Below, one piece after another: positions 29,418 through 38,527 of a stretch of 64,000 nt of DNA. Positions within the stretch are counted from its first letter, which is position 1; every line of letters starts with the position of its first letter. Under the pieces are notes generated by a model. The model was not told where the DNA came from. It saw nothing but the letters and a program-made list of their open reading frames with translations, and made no database searches. Source of the stretch: Chloroflexota bacterium (lineage in GTDB: Bacteria > Chloroflexota > Anaerolineae > UBA2200). Made by a program: the position numbers and the translations under genes. Location: NCBI GenBank assembly GCA_014360755.1, contig JACIWX010000005.1, positions 1 through 64,000 on the forward strand, read 5' to 3'.

Positions 29418-30806
29418 TTACGCCCCGGTGACCAGTTGGCGCAGTTTACGCGCGATTTTCCGTGGTTGGGCATAGCGCTTCCAGTAGGAGCGCACCTGGC
29501 GGCGCAATTGATTGGGCAAGGTGCGGCGTTGCGATTCTGCCAATGCCCATTGCAGCCACTGGTAATCTATCCCCTTGATTTTGGGTTCATTGGGATTGCG
29601 ACGGTAACTGTCGTGGCTCTTGATGAGTGACAAATCATGTTCCAGGCAATAGGTGTACAAGTCACTGCCGGGATGGGGCGTGTAGAAGGCTGGGCTGTAA
29701 TAGTCCGGGTCAATTTGCTTCAACATGCTGATGGTCTCCATGACCTCTTCCTTGGTCTCGGTGGGCAAGCCCAGCATGTAATTTGCCCAGATGGAAATGC
29801 CATATTTTTTGCAGATGCGCGCTGCCTCCAAGTTCTGCCAACGCTTGGTGCCTTTGCGGATGAACTTGAGCACGCGATCGCTGCCGCTCTCAAAACCAAT
29901 CAGGTAGCCGCGCAAGCCTGCTTCAGCCATCATCTTCACCATGTCCTCGTTCTTGACGATGATGTCCGCGCGGCTTTGGCAGAAGAAAGGCTGGGTAAAG
30001 CCAGCGGCGCGGTAGGCTTGGCAGAATTCGACCACCCAATCGCGGTCTTCGGTCAGGCAATCGTCATGGAACATGAAACTGTTGAAAGAGTAGCGGGCGC
30101 GCAGTTCCTCTAGTTCAGCCAGGACATTCGCCACGCTGCGCCTCCGCACTTGGCGACCAAAGATGAGGCGCTCGGCTGGCTGGCAATAGCTGCAGTTGTA
30201 CATGCAGCCACGGCCTGCGATGACTGTGACAAAGGGCGGCGGCAATTCGGGCACGAAAGGCGCTTCAGGCGAATTCAGATTGTAGCCCCATTTGCGCCAT
30301 TCCTCCAGAAAGAACTCATGGTCAGCAAAGGGGAGGGCATCCAGGTCAGGATGTATTGAAGGGATGATGCGCTCCGATGGCTCTCCCCGCTGATGACGAG
30401 CGAGGAACTCGGGGAAAGTGATCTCGGCTTCGCCCAGGAAGATGTGGTCTATACGAGGGTCGTCTTTCACTTCATCCAGCATCAGGGTGGGGTGAGGGCC
30501 GCCTACGATGGTGGTTGCTTCAGGCAGTACTTGACGCACAATCTGCAAGCACTGCATCGCTGGGTTATAGTCCACGCTCATCATGCTCACGCCGACCACA
30601 TCTGGCTGGCGTGCCAGCAATTCTTCGCGGTAGTGGTCCCAGTCGCGCATAGCACGCAGGTCAAGCAAATTCACCTCAAAGCCCTTTTGCTTGGCACAGG
30701 CTGCCAGCATGGCTAAGCCATGGCTGATCCAACCTGAATCCATGCCTTGCCCTAGGCTGTTAAAGCCCTTGCCCGTGATGCCGGGATACACGAGGGTTGT
30801 TTTCAT
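29418..30806 (-). CDS. B12-binding radical SAM protein
   Basis: A 462-residue protein. Residues 1-140 form a cobalamin-binding Rossmann-like domain, with VVGVSMMSVDYNPA and the TTIVGGPHPTL strand. The radical SAM domain carries GCMYNCSYCQP, the CxxxCxxC that holds the [4Fe-4S] cluster, plus GFESGSDRVLKFIRKG and the LGLPTETKEEV motif. Members methylate unreactive carbon or phosphorus centres or rearrange substrates. GGAGGATGT precedes the ATG. It lies between the ATPase/TPR pair and rmlA in an envelope-glycan region, so modification of a lipid or sugar is possible, but no substrate can be given. Confidence 0.85.
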   Translation of the reverse strand: MKTTLVYPGITGKGFNSLGQGMDSGWISHGLAMLAACAKQKGFEVNLLDLRAMRDWDHYREELLARQPDVVGVSMMSVDYNPAMQCLQIVRQVLPEATTIVGGPHPTLMLDEVKDDPRIDHIFLGEAEITFPEFLARHQRGEPSERIIPSIHPDLDALPFADHEFFLEEWRKWGYNLNSPEAPFVPELPPPFVTVIAGRGCMYNCSYCQPAERLIFGRQVRRRSVANVLAELEELRARYSFNSFMFHDDCLTEDRDWVVEFCQAYRAAGFTQPFFCQSRADIIVKNEDMVKMMAEAGLRGYLIGFESGSDRVLKFIRKGTKRWQNLEAARICKKYGISIWANYMLGLPTETKEEVMETISMLKQIDPDYYSPAFYTPHPGSDLYTYCLEHDLSLIKSHDSYRRNPNEPKIKGIDYQWLQWALAESQRRTLPNQLRRQVRSYWKRYAQPRKIARKLRQLVTGA

Positions 30807-30840
30807 ACATCCTCCACAATGAAACTAAGGCGCACTGAAT

Positions 30841-30897
30841 GGTGCACTACGAATGTTCATCATTAAGATATGGTGCACTGAAGTGCACACTACGAAC
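30841..30897. repeat. Short palindrome and direct repeats upstream of the radical SAM gene
   Basis: GTGCACT (30873-30879) pairs with AGTGCAC (30882-30888). GGTGCACTACGAA (30841-30853) and a related copy (30882-30897) are direct repeats. The CACTACGAA core recurs in the hairpin at 53072-53115, so this looks like a dispersed family. Confidence 0.6.
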
Positions 30898-30911
30898 AGG
30901 AGAGGGGTTCG

Positions 30912-31976
30912 TCATAGCAAGCCCACCTTGCTGTGATCGCCAAGGGTCATTTTGTAGGCTTTGGGCAGCAAGGGTGAGCGGACGATCTCCACGTTGCGCC
31001 CGATAAGGCTGTTCTCGATGCGTTGGGGGATGTCTATAATGCGACTGTGCTCCAGGACGATGGAATGCTCAATCTCGCTCTTTTCTACTACAACGTGGTG
31101 GTAGATAGAAGTGAAGGGCCCAATGTACGAATTGACGATGCGTGTCTCTTCGCCAATGATCGCCGGCCCACGGATCACGCTGCCGATGATTTCGGCACCC
31201 TTTTGGATAGTCACTTTGCCAATCAGTTTTGAGTCGCGGTCCACATAGCCTTCCACCTTGGGCTGCAACTCATCCAGGACGAGTCGGTTGGCGTCCAGCA
31301 TATCCCCGGGAGCGCCGGTGTCAATCCACCATCCCTCGTGGATGTAGGGGTATACCTTGTAGCCGTGGTCTACCAAATATTGGATGGCATCGGTGATTTC
31401 CAGTTCATTACGCCAGGAAGGTCGGATATTATTCACTGCCTCAAAGACGTGATGGTCAAACATGTAGATACCCACCAAAGCCAGATTGCTCGGTGGATCA
31501 CGGGGCTTTTCAACTAGGCGGACGACCGCGCCGTTTTTCAACACCGCCACGCCGTACTGCTGAGGATGAGCGACGCGGGTCAGGACGATCTGGCAATTGT
31601 AGTCATTTGACTCGAACTGTTTGACCAATCCAGAAATGCCACCCTGGATCACATTATCTCCCAGGAACATCACGAAGCGCTCCTCACCAAGGAAATCCTG
31701 GGCGATTTTGACGGCGTGTGCCAGCCCCAGCGGTGCTTCTTGTGGGATGTACGTGATGTTCACCTCCCAGCGCGAACCATCTCCCACGGCTTCCTTAATC
31801 TCTGCGGCGGTGTCGCCTACCACGATGCCAATGTCCGTGATGCCCGCTTCTTTAATGGCTTCAATCACGCGAAATAGGACGGGCTTGTTGGCTATGGGCA
31901 CCAACTGCTTAGCGCAGGTGTAGGTAAGAGGATACAAACGTGTACCTTTGCCTCCACTCAGAATTAAGCCTTTCAT
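30912..31976 (-). CDS. rmlA: Glucose-1-phosphate thymidylyltransferase, long form
   Basis: A 354-residue nucleotidyltransferase that activates glucose 1-phosphate with dTTP. The GGKGTRLYPLTYTCAKQLVPIANKP start is the signature, FLGDNVIQGG binds metal, and the C-terminal 110 residues form a left-handed beta-helix (repeats such as KVTIQKGAEIIGSVIRG). This long form differs from the 290-residue RmlA and is typical of actinomycete and Chloroflexota enzymes. Its product feeds RfbB at 25643-26665. GGGAGCAAGGAA precedes the ATG. Confidence 0.92.
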   Translation of the reverse strand: MKGLILSGGKGTRLYPLTYTCAKQLVPIANKPVLFRVIEAIKEAGITDIGIVVGDTAAEIKEAVGDGSRWEVNITYIPQEAPLGLAHAVKIAQDFLGEERFVMFLGDNVIQGGISGLVKQFESNDYNCQIVLTRVAHPQQYGVAVLKNGAVVRLVEKPRDPPSNLALVGIYMFDHHVFEAVNNIRPSWRNELEITDAIQYLVDHGYKVYPYIHEGWWIDTGAPGDMLDANRLVLDELQPKVEGYVDRDSKLIGKVTIQKGAEIIGSVIRGPAIIGEETRIVNSYIGPFTSIYHHVVVEKSEIEHSIVLEHSRIIDIPQRIENSLIGRNVEIVRSPLLPKAYKMTLGDHSKVGLL

Positions 31977-32004
31977 TTCCTTGCTCCCTTGTATAGAATG
32001 GACT

Positions 32005-32706
32005 CTATCCTTTTTCCTGCCTGGTATAGTAATACTGTTGCAGGCTGGTGTCCAAAGGCGCGTTCATTAGTACAGCCCCGATCAGGCGGGCATTGACTTT
32101 TTCCAACCGCGTTTTCGCTGCCTGTACGCTGTCCCGTCTTGTCTGGCCAGCGCTGACAACGAGCAGCACGCCATCCACCTTCGTGGCAAGGATGGTCGCA
32201 TCGCTCACTGCAATTACCGGAGGGGCATCGAGCAACACCATATCAGCGCGCTCTTTCAGCACAGTCAGCACCCGGTCCATGCGCTGCGAACCAAGGAGGT
32301 CTGGTGGGCTTGGTGGCAGGGGTCCACTGGCAAGCAGTTGCAGACCAGGCACGCCCGTTTCTTGCAGCGGGGGATCAGTGAGAGCCTTGTCATCCAACAT
32401 CATGGTGGTCAGCCCCCTCTGATGATCCAGGCCGAATAACTTGTGCAGGCTGGGCCGTCGCAGGTCGCAATCCACCATGATTGCTTTTTTCTCCCCTTGG
32501 GCAATCGCTATGGCAAGGTTAGCCAATAGGGTAGACTTGCCTTCCTCAGGCCCTGGCGAGGTGATCAATAGCGTGCGCAATGGCTTATCCAGGCTGACAA
32601 ATTGCAAGTTCGTGCGCAGTGTACGGTAAGCCTCACTGATGGGTGAGCGAGGGCTGGAAAGGGTAACCAGCAAGTCGCTTAATGCTGCCGTTTGCTTTTC
32701 GGTCAT
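32005..32706 (-). CDS. CpsD/CapB-family bacterial tyrosine kinase
   Basis: A 233-residue P-loop kinase that autophosphorylates tyrosines and controls polysaccharide polymerisation or export. Walker A is SPGPEEGKSTLLANLA, Walker A' is VDCDLRRPSLHK, and Walker B is VLLDAPPVI. The C-terminal tail has the Tyr cluster QQYYYTRQ, the expected phosphorylation site. The kinase is a stand-alone form; activating membrane partners are encoded just upstream (Wzz-like genes). The start at 32706 is preferred because GGAG lies 9 bases before; 32721 is an alternative. Confidence 0.9.
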   Translation of the reverse strand: MTEKQTAALSDLLVTLSSPRSPISEAYRTLRTNLQFVSLDKPLRTLLITSPGPEEGKSTLLANLAIAIAQGEKKAIMVDCDLRRPSLHKLFGLDHQRGLTTMMLDDKALTDPPLQETGVPGLQLLASGPLPPSPPDLLGSQRMDRVLTVLKERADMVLLDAPPVIAVSDATILATKVDGVLLVVSAGQTRRDSVQAAKTRLEKVNARLIGAVLMNAPLDTSLQQYYYTRQEKG

Positions 32707-32772
32707 GTGATCATTCTCCATAAAGAGTCCAATGAATCCCAGAGAACAGGAAGTTGAACCATTGGTCCATTG

Positions 32773-33438
32773 TCATTGGGATTTTACTATTTTGGGTATA
32801 GAGCCTAACACGGGTAAGCCAGCATGCCGTTCCACATCCCGGCTGTCGCGGATGATGTCTGCTGCCAGCCACTCTAAGCCAAGGATGACCAGTGCTCCAG
32901 CGAATAGACCAAAGACCCCACCGGCAATCACAAGTAGCCCGGTCTTGGGCCAGAATACGCGTCCCGGCGTGGCGTCATCACGGATAAAGACATCCACTCG
33001 GTCGCGTTTGTCTTGCTCCAGCATATACACTCTGATATTCTCGACAAAAACCTCGGCTGCTGTCTGGGCGATCACTTGGGCGCGTTGTGGGTCTATATCA
33101 TCCACATCAATCTGAATCAGAAAATCTGACTCGATAGGGCTGACGGTCATCTTTTCCAACACATCATCCACGGTCAAGTCAAGGTGTTGACGGTCAATGA
33201 TCGCCTGTGCGGTGTTGCGCGATTTAATCTGGCCGCTGTAATTGCGCATCAGACCTTTAATCGTCTGCTGCAATCCCCAGTCCGGACGGCCTGGCCAGAC
33301 GTTCAACTGTATGCTCGAGCGGTAGATGACCGTCTGCATCTTGCTGAAGACAAAGGCACTGCTTGCGGTAATCACCGCAACGAGCAAGATAATCCAACTA
33401 CGCTTGACCAAAGCGTTGAGATAACTTTTCAATTCCAC
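32773..33438 (-). CDS. Wzz/chain-length-determinant-like membrane protein
   Basis: A 221-residue protein with two membrane helices, one near residues 15-35 and one near 175-195, flanking an extracytoplasmic domain. This is the Wzz polysaccharide co-polymerase layout. The N-terminus VELKSYLNALVKRSWIILLV is typical. The start GTG 33438 has GGGAGG 5 bases before; an upstream in-frame ATG lacks one. It probably activates the tyrosine kinase encoded 67 bases downstream and helps set chain length of the exopolysaccharide. Confidence 0.8.
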   Translation of the reverse strand: MELKSYLNALVKRSWIILLVAVITASSAFVFSKMQTVIYRSSIQLNVWPGRPDWGLQQTIKGLMRNYSGQIKSRNTAQAIIDRQHLDLTVDDVLEKMTVSPIESDFLIQIDVDDIDPQRAQVIAQTAAEVFVENIRVYMLEQDKRDRVDVFIRDDATPGRVFWPKTGLLVIAGGVFGLFAGALVILGLEWLAADIIRDSRDVERHAGLPVLGSIPKIVKSQ

Positions 33439-33526
33439 CGAATCCTCCCAAAGTAGATGCAATCCCAATGATGCGATGAGCGATTGATAGTCTATTTTAG
33501 CACAACCTTAGCGTTGGTACAAAGGA

Positions 33527-34246
33527 TTAGGGTAAGCGTTTGCGTGGGGGCTTCCACCAGGCTTTTCTCAGCGGTGGGACTTCCGCCAAAACATCTAACC
33601 CACCTTGCTCCAGTTCCTTTTTGTCCCGGACTGTATCATCGAGGTAATCTAGCACAAAAGCCAAGGCGATGCCTGCAGCCAGCGCCAGAAAAAGACGCAT
33701 CGGCATATCCAATTTCTCCCTCAGGCTTGGTCCCACGGCGCTGATTACCGGCGGGTCAATCAGGCTGGCGTAGACGCCCCCTGTGCCTACCTGGGCAAAG
33801 TGTTGGGCGATCTCCACAGGCAGGACGGCAGCGATGGCATTGGCGATATCCGCCAGCTGCTCCGCATTGCTCCAAAACACATTCACAGTCAAGATGCGGT
33901 GCAGTGTGCCGGGCTGAGTTGCACCGTGAATGGCTCCAGCAGGCACCTGGATACCGGCGCTAGCGAGCTGCTTGCTCACTGCCTGGGCAAAGGCGGTGCT
34001 GCGCACCAGTTCAGAGACATCGTCTACCAGGTACTCGGCAGTGAGCCAGGTGTAATACTTGTCATACGCATAATACTCGCCACTTTTGGCCTCTGGTTCC
34101 AAACCCATCAGGAAGCGCATCGAGGCGACGTAAGTCGGCGTGCGGGTCGTACGCGTGAGCAGGCTGACCAGCAAAACAACAAGCAGCAACGCGATCACGA
34201 TCCACAGCCTGCGACAGACAATTTGCCAGTATTGGCGCAGTTCCAT
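33527..34246 (-). CDS. Second Wzz-like membrane protein
   Basis: A 239-residue protein of the same layout: MELRQYWQIVCRRLWIVIALLLVVLLVSLL gives the first helix, a periplasmic domain follows, and the second helix is near MRLFLALAAGIALAFVLDYLDD with the Asp-rich end common in Wzz proteins. The start ATG 34246 follows AAGGAG by 6 bases; the longer frame to 34375 lies in the GT4 gene. It is next to the other Wzz-like gene and the kinase, so both may form one export complex. They may be a hetero-oligomeric pair. Confidence 0.8.
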   Translation of the reverse strand: MELRQYWQIVCRRLWIVIALLLVVLLVSLLTRTTRTPTYVASMRFLMGLEPEAKSGEYYAYDKYYTWLTAEYLVDDVSELVRSTAFAQAVSKQLASAGIQVPAGAIHGATQPGTLHRILTVNVFWSNAEQLADIANAIAAVLPVEIAQHFAQVGTGGVYASLIDPPVISAVGPSLREKLDMPMRLFLALAAGIALAFVLDYLDDTVRDKKELEQGGLDVLAEVPPLRKAWWKPPRKRLP

Positions 34247-34256
34247 TACGGTCTCC

Positions 34257-35354
34257 TTACACAGGTTTGGCTTCGGCGCATTTCGTGCGCACAAAGTCAG
34301 CAAATTTTTGCTGGAAGGCGGCGCGGTCAAAGCGCAGAGCATGCTCGCGAATGGCGCTAGGGTCAAAGTCGGCATCGTTGAAACGTCGCACTGTCTCTGC
34401 CAACGCTTCAGGTGTTGGCTCGTGGAAGAAAAGCCCAGTCTTTCCCTCCACTACGGTTTCCAATGCACCTCCCCCAGCATACGCAATAACAGGACGGCCG
34501 GCAGCCTGGGCTTCTAGTGGAGCAATGCCGAAATCTTCTTCGCCAGGGAAAATGAAAGCGCGACATCGGCTCAGATAATGAGCAAGTGCCTCATCGTTGA
34601 CACGGCCCAGAAAGCGCACATTCGGAGCAGCCATGCCTTGGAGAGCTTCTCGATCCCGCCCGTCTCCAATAATGTACAAGGGCAGACCAAGTTGATTGAA
34701 AGCCTTTACAGCCAGGTCAATGCGTTTGTAAGGCACCAGCCTGGAAATAATCAGGAAATAGTCCTCGCGTTCCGCGGAGGGAGAAAAGCGCTTTGCGTCA
34801 ACCGGCGGGTAGATGACCTCAGCATCTCGCCCGTAAAATTTACGGATGCGTTGTTGAACCGTGTGAGAAATGGCGAGAAAGTGATCCACGCGGTCTGCTG
34901 CCAGGCGATCCCAAAGCCGCAGATTATAAAGGAACAATGGCAATACCAGGCGGACCAGATGCCCCACACCCTCGCGGGCTACATAGTTGTGATAATCCCA
35001 AAGGAAGCGGGCGGGATTCAGGCAGTAACAGATGTGCAAGGTTTGGGGGCTGGTGATAACGCCGTGGGCAAAAGCGCTGGTGATGCTCAATACCAGGTCG
35101 TAATCCGAAAAATCAAACCCTTCGAAGGCGTAGGGATAGAATGGTAGGTACCATTGATGGTGGCGGTGGATAAAAGGAAAACGATCGAGGAAGGAGGGCC
35201 GGATGTCCCAATCTCGATAGGCAGGAGGCAATGCTTCTGGCCAGAAGATGGACGTGTAGATCGGCGCTTCGGGGTACATGGCATGGACAACCTCCAACAC
35301 CCGTTCAGCTCCCCCATATTGATTTAGCCATGAGCAGACGATAGCAATTTTCAA
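34257..35354 (-). CDS. Family 4 glycosyltransferase
   Basis: A 365-residue GT-B enzyme. The N-terminus KIAIVCSWLNQYGGAERVLEVV has the family glycine loop. The C-terminal half has LIISRLVPYKRIDLAVKAF and the donor-binding EEDFGIAPLEAQAAGRPVIAYAGGG region with its catalytic Glu pair. It transfers an activated sugar onto a glycan acceptor in the cytoplasm. The start is a TTG with only a weak GGGATTTGAGA before it. It heads the export cluster and precedes the Wzz-like gene by 10 bases. The sugar is unknown. Confidence 0.85.
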   Translation of the reverse strand: MKIAIVCSWLNQYGGAERVLEVVHAMYPEAPIYTSIFWPEALPPAYRDWDIRPSFLDRFPFIHRHHQWYLPFYPYAFEGFDFSDYDLVLSITSAFAHGVITSPQTLHICYCLNPARFLWDYHNYVAREGVGHLVRLVLPLFLYNLRLWDRLAADRVDHFLAISHTVQQRIRKFYGRDAEVIYPPVDAKRFSPSAEREDYFLIISRLVPYKRIDLAVKAFNQLGLPLYIIGDGRDREALQGMAAPNVRFLGRVNDEALAHYLSRCRAFIFPGEEDFGIAPLEAQAAGRPVIAYAGGGALETVVEGKTGLFFHEPTPEALAETVRRFNDADFDPSAIREHALRFDRAAFQQKFADFVRTKCAEAKPV

Positions 35355-35414
35355 ATCTCAAATCCCAATGAGCGAAATCCCAATAAGTAGCAGGGCTGAA
35401 GAAGGACTCCCAGA

Positions 35415-35481
35415 GTCATCCTGAACGAAGCGCAGGATCTCTGCGGCGGGAAGCGGGATGCTTCACTCCGTTCAGTATGAC
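35415..35481. repeat. Dispersed inverted-repeat element
   Basis: Arms 35415-35427 and 35469-35481 are reverse complements with one mismatch in 13. The right end, 35457-35482, matches 46358-46383 with two mismatches in 26. It carries no gene and looks like a small non-autonomous palindromic element. Confidence 0.7.
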
Positions 35482-35540
35482 ATTGGTGACAGTCTTGCAT
35501 TTTCAGTATAGACGCAGAGTAGCATTTCGGCAAGCGCCCA

Positions 35541-36923
35541 CTATTTGCCGAGACAGAAATTGCTGAAGATAAGGTCCAGAACCTCCTCATTCACTGTTTC
35601 ACCGGTGATTTCCCCCAGTGCACTGACAGCCGCCGTGAGGTCTATCGTGGTCAAATCAGCAGCAAATTGGGCTTGGTAGCTACTCTCCGCTGCAGCGACA
35701 TGGGTCAGTGCGCGGCTCAGGATTTCGCGATGTCTAGGGTTGCTGATGACAGGGACCTCCGATGTCTGTACTTGACCTGAAAAGATAGTCTCGATAATGG
35801 CATCTTCCAAAAGGTTCAATCCCTCGCCCGTGAGGGCGGAAAGATAGACGTGCTTGGCTTCGGGCAGGAGCGAGTTCGCATCCGCTACTACAGGCAAGTC
35901 TATCTTGTTGACGACTACAATCGCATTCTTGTTCCGTACTGCAGCGGCGAGTTCGAAATCCTCTTCTTGCAATGGTTCGCTTCCGTCGAGCACCAGGAGA
36001 ACTAAATCGGCTTGTTGCAGCGCTTGACGGCTGCGCTCAATGCCCAGCTTTTCGATGAGGTTCGTGCTTTTGGTAATGCCAGCCGTATCTACGAGGCACA
36101 GTGGGATACCGCGCAGATTTAAGGTCTCTTCCAAGGTGTCGCGTGTTGTTCCTGGAATAGGGGTAACGATGGCACGGCTGGTGCGGAGCAAGGCATTGAG
36201 CAGGCTGGATTTGCCCACATTGGGCCGTCCCACAATGGCCGTACGCACGCCATGCCGATAGATCATGCCTTGATCTGCCTGCGCCAGCAAGGCTTGGATC
36301 TGCTCTTTCGCCCGCGCCAGAATGGAAGCCAAGTCCAGAGGCGGGATTTCATCTTCTGGGAAATCCAGAGAGGCTTCCAGGTGAGCCAATGCTTCCAACA
36401 GCATGGCACGGATTGCACGCACCTGGCTTGAAATCCGCCCATCAAGTTGCTCCATCGCCACGCGCAGGCTAACCTCTGTTTTGGCACGCACAATATCGAG
36501 CACTGCCTCTGCCTGAGCCAGGTCAATGCGTCCATTGAGGAAGGCGCGCAAGGTGAACTCGCCGGGTTGAGCGAGCCGGGCGCCATGGCGCAGCACTAGT
36601 TCTAGCGTGCGTCGCAAGGGCACGATGCCTCCATGGCAGTGTATCTCTGCCACATCCTGTCGGGTATAGGTGCGCGGTGCACGCATGAGGGTTGCCAGCA
36701 CTTCATCCACAACGATGCCTGTTTCGGGGTCAACGACATGGCCATAGTACAAATGGTGCGATGCGGGCTCGAAAGTGCGGGGGCTTTGCAAATCCTTACT
36801 GGCGGGTTGGAAAACCTTCCGGAGGATTGTCCCTGCGTCTGGCCCGCTCAAGCGTACAATGCCAATGCCGCCTTCGCCAATGGGTGTGGAGATGGCTGCT
36901 ATGGTGTCATCCAGAGTCCACAT
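35541..36923 (-). CDS. mnmE: tRNA modification GTPase
   Basis: A 460-residue protein that, with MnmG, adds the carboxymethylaminomethyl group at wobble uridine of certain tRNAs. The N-terminal tetrahydrofolate-binding domain starts DDTIAAISTPIGEGGIGIVRLSG. The G domain has GRPNVGKSSLLNALL (P-loop), DTAG and NKID motifs. The C-terminal FCLGK supplies the essential Cys, where Ile is usual before Gly. Start ATG 36923 overlaps the MFS gene by 17 bases. A short palindromic repeat follows the stop. Confidence 0.95.
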   Translation of the reverse strand: MWTLDDTIAAISTPIGEGGIGIVRLSGPDAGTILRKVFQPASKDLQSPRTFEPASHHLYYGHVVDPETGIVVDEVLATLMRAPRTYTRQDVAEIHCHGGIVPLRRTLELVLRHGARLAQPGEFTLRAFLNGRIDLAQAEAVLDIVRAKTEVSLRVAMEQLDGRISSQVRAIRAMLLEALAHLEASLDFPEDEIPPLDLASILARAKEQIQALLAQADQGMIYRHGVRTAIVGRPNVGKSSLLNALLRTSRAIVTPIPGTTRDTLEETLNLRGIPLCLVDTAGITKSTNLIEKLGIERSRQALQQADLVLLVLDGSEPLQEEDFELAAAVRNKNAIVVVNKIDLPVVADANSLLPEAKHVYLSALTGEGLNLLEDAIIETIFSGQVQTSEVPVISNPRHREILSRALTHVAAAESSYQAQFAADLTTIDLTAAVSALGEITGETVNEEVLDLIFSNFCLGK

Positions 36924-38238
36924 GAGACTGCTTCCTCTTGGGTTTCAGGCTCACGCGCAGGCTGAATAATGCGCTGACAATAATCAAGGTGGTCAAGCCC
37001 ATCAAGACCGTCGGGATGCCGATGAAGTCAGCCAAGCCACTGATGATCAGCATGGGCAGGAGGCCGCTGACATTTGCGAAGAGAAATTCTGCCGTGATCA
37101 CTCGTCCGCGTATGGCGATAGGCGAGCGTTCTTGCACGATAGTTTGTGCCGCCACAATAGCCAAAGTGCCGCCTGCTCCCAACATCAAAGCCATCGCGAT
37201 CACTTGCAAGATCACCTGTTGAGATGGCTTCGGTATTGTGCTCGCAGTGGCTTCGCTGTTCCAAGCAATGATGGTAAAGCCCAGCAAAGCCAAACCTGTG
37301 ATGAGCAATCCTACTGCGACCAGTATATCACGGCGAAAACGGTGCCCCAAGTGTCCAGTCCACATGGTCACCAGGAACATGCCCAGTCCTGCGGAGAAGA
37401 AGATGTAGATGGCATCCGTTGGTTGCATGCCGAGCACACGAGCGGCAAAGCCCGGCGCGAGCACGGCGATAATCATGGTTAGCATGGTGATAAGCGCATG
37501 TTGACAGATGGCAACCAGCACTGCCTTCTCGGCAATAATGAACTGCCATCCTGCTTTCAATTCATCCCAAAGGTTCTGCCACATATTGTGTACGAGCCGC
37601 GGGTCAGGTTGTGGCTCATGGGTTGATATGGGCCAGAGGAGCAATGCGGTGATCAGATAGGTCAGGGAAATGGCGGCGAAAGCGCCGTCTACTCCGCCCA
37701 GTTTCAGTGCCAGAGGAGCAAGGAATAGCAGTCCTAGCACCTGTGCGACGTTGAAAAGGAGATGAAAGGCTGAATTCGCCGTCAACAGTTGGTGAGGCGG
37801 AACGAGCAGAGGCACCATCGCTGATTCGGCCGGATCAGACAGTTGCCCAATCGTGGAGAGGATGAAGGTCAAGATGTATACCACAGTGAGCAGCCCCACT
37901 CCCCGCGCATAGTGGCGGAAGAAAATGAAGGCAGCGACGACAAAGATGCGCGATATATTGCAGAACAGGAGGATGCTCTTTTTGCGAAAGCGGTCAATGA
38001 CCACACCGGACAGCAGGCTGAAAAGGATGGAAGGCAGGTTGTAGAAAAGCACCATCAGGCCTACCAGACCGCTGGAACGCGTCAGCCCTTCGACCATCAC
38101 CATTTGTACAAAGAGGATCGCATTTTGGGCGGATTGCCCAAAGACCTGCGATGTCCACAGCAGCCTGAAATTGCGGTTCTTGAAGATGGCTGAAAAGGAG
38201 TTTTCTTCGGGAGGTGGATCCACAGGGCAAGTGCTCAT
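36907..38238 (-). CDS. MFS transporter (enterobactin-exporter-like family)
   Basis: A 443-residue integral membrane protein with 12 hydrophobic segments and the FGQSAQNAILFVQMVMVEG opening found in MFS_3 exporters. VVIDRFRKKSILLFCN is the conserved loop 2-3 basic motif. The family exports small molecules such as siderophores or drugs; substrate is unknown here. It starts with an ATGA overlap with the DUF951 gene and its end overlaps mnmE by 17 bases, so the three form a tight cluster. Confidence 0.85.
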   Translation of the reverse strand: MSTCPVDPPPEENSFSAIFKNRNFRLLWTSQVFGQSAQNAILFVQMVMVEGLTRSSGLVGLMVLFYNLPSILFSLLSGVVIDRFRKKSILLFCNISRIFVVAAFIFFRHYARGVGLLTVVYILTFILSTIGQLSDPAESAMVPLLVPPHQLLTANSAFHLLFNVAQVLGLLFLAPLALKLGGVDGAFAAISLTYLITALLLWPISTHEPQPDPRLVHNMWQNLWDELKAGWQFIIAEKAVLVAICQHALITMLTMIIAVLAPGFAARVLGMQPTDAIYIFFSAGLGMFLVTMWTGHLGHRFRRDILVAVGLLITGLALLGFTIIAWNSEATASTIPKPSQQVILQVIAMALMLGAGGTLAIVAAQTIVQERSPIAIRGRVITAEFLFANVSGLLPMLIISGLADFIGIPTVLMGLTTLIIVSALFSLRVSLKPKRKQSHVDSG

Positions 38239-38474
38239 GTTCGCTCCGTGTCCTGCGAAAGAGACGGTTGGCTATCTCCAGGGCGGGGAGCGTGCGCTAC
38301 AAAGGCTTTTAAGCGGCGTTCAAAGGTGCTGCGCGGGAGTAAAATGCGCCGTCCACACCCCAGGCATTTGAGGCCGATGTCTGCTCCAATGCGCACCACA
38401 CGCCACTCGTAACTACCACAGGGATGCACCTTGCGCAGGCGCACGATGTCATCAACATACACTTCTATAGGCAT
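38235..38474 (-). CDS. DUF951 family small zinc-ribbon-like protein
   Basis: A 79-residue protein. VYVDDIVRLRKVHPCGSYEW and IGLKCLGCGRRILLPRSTFERRL match DUF951, including the HPCG and CxxC sites that may bind a metal. Function of the family is unknown; members are often near genes for GTPases and ribosome-related factors. The C-terminal 20 residues extend beyond the usual family length. It overlaps the MFS gene by 4 bases. Confidence 0.85.
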   Translation of the reverse strand: MPIEVYVDDIVRLRKVHPCGSYEWRVVRIGADIGLKCLGCGRRILLPRSTFERRLKAFVAHAPRPGDSQPSLSQDTERT

Positions 38475-38527
38475 AGCAGATACCTGAAATTCACCTTCCT
38501 TTTATGCAGTGGGTTCAGCATATTGGC

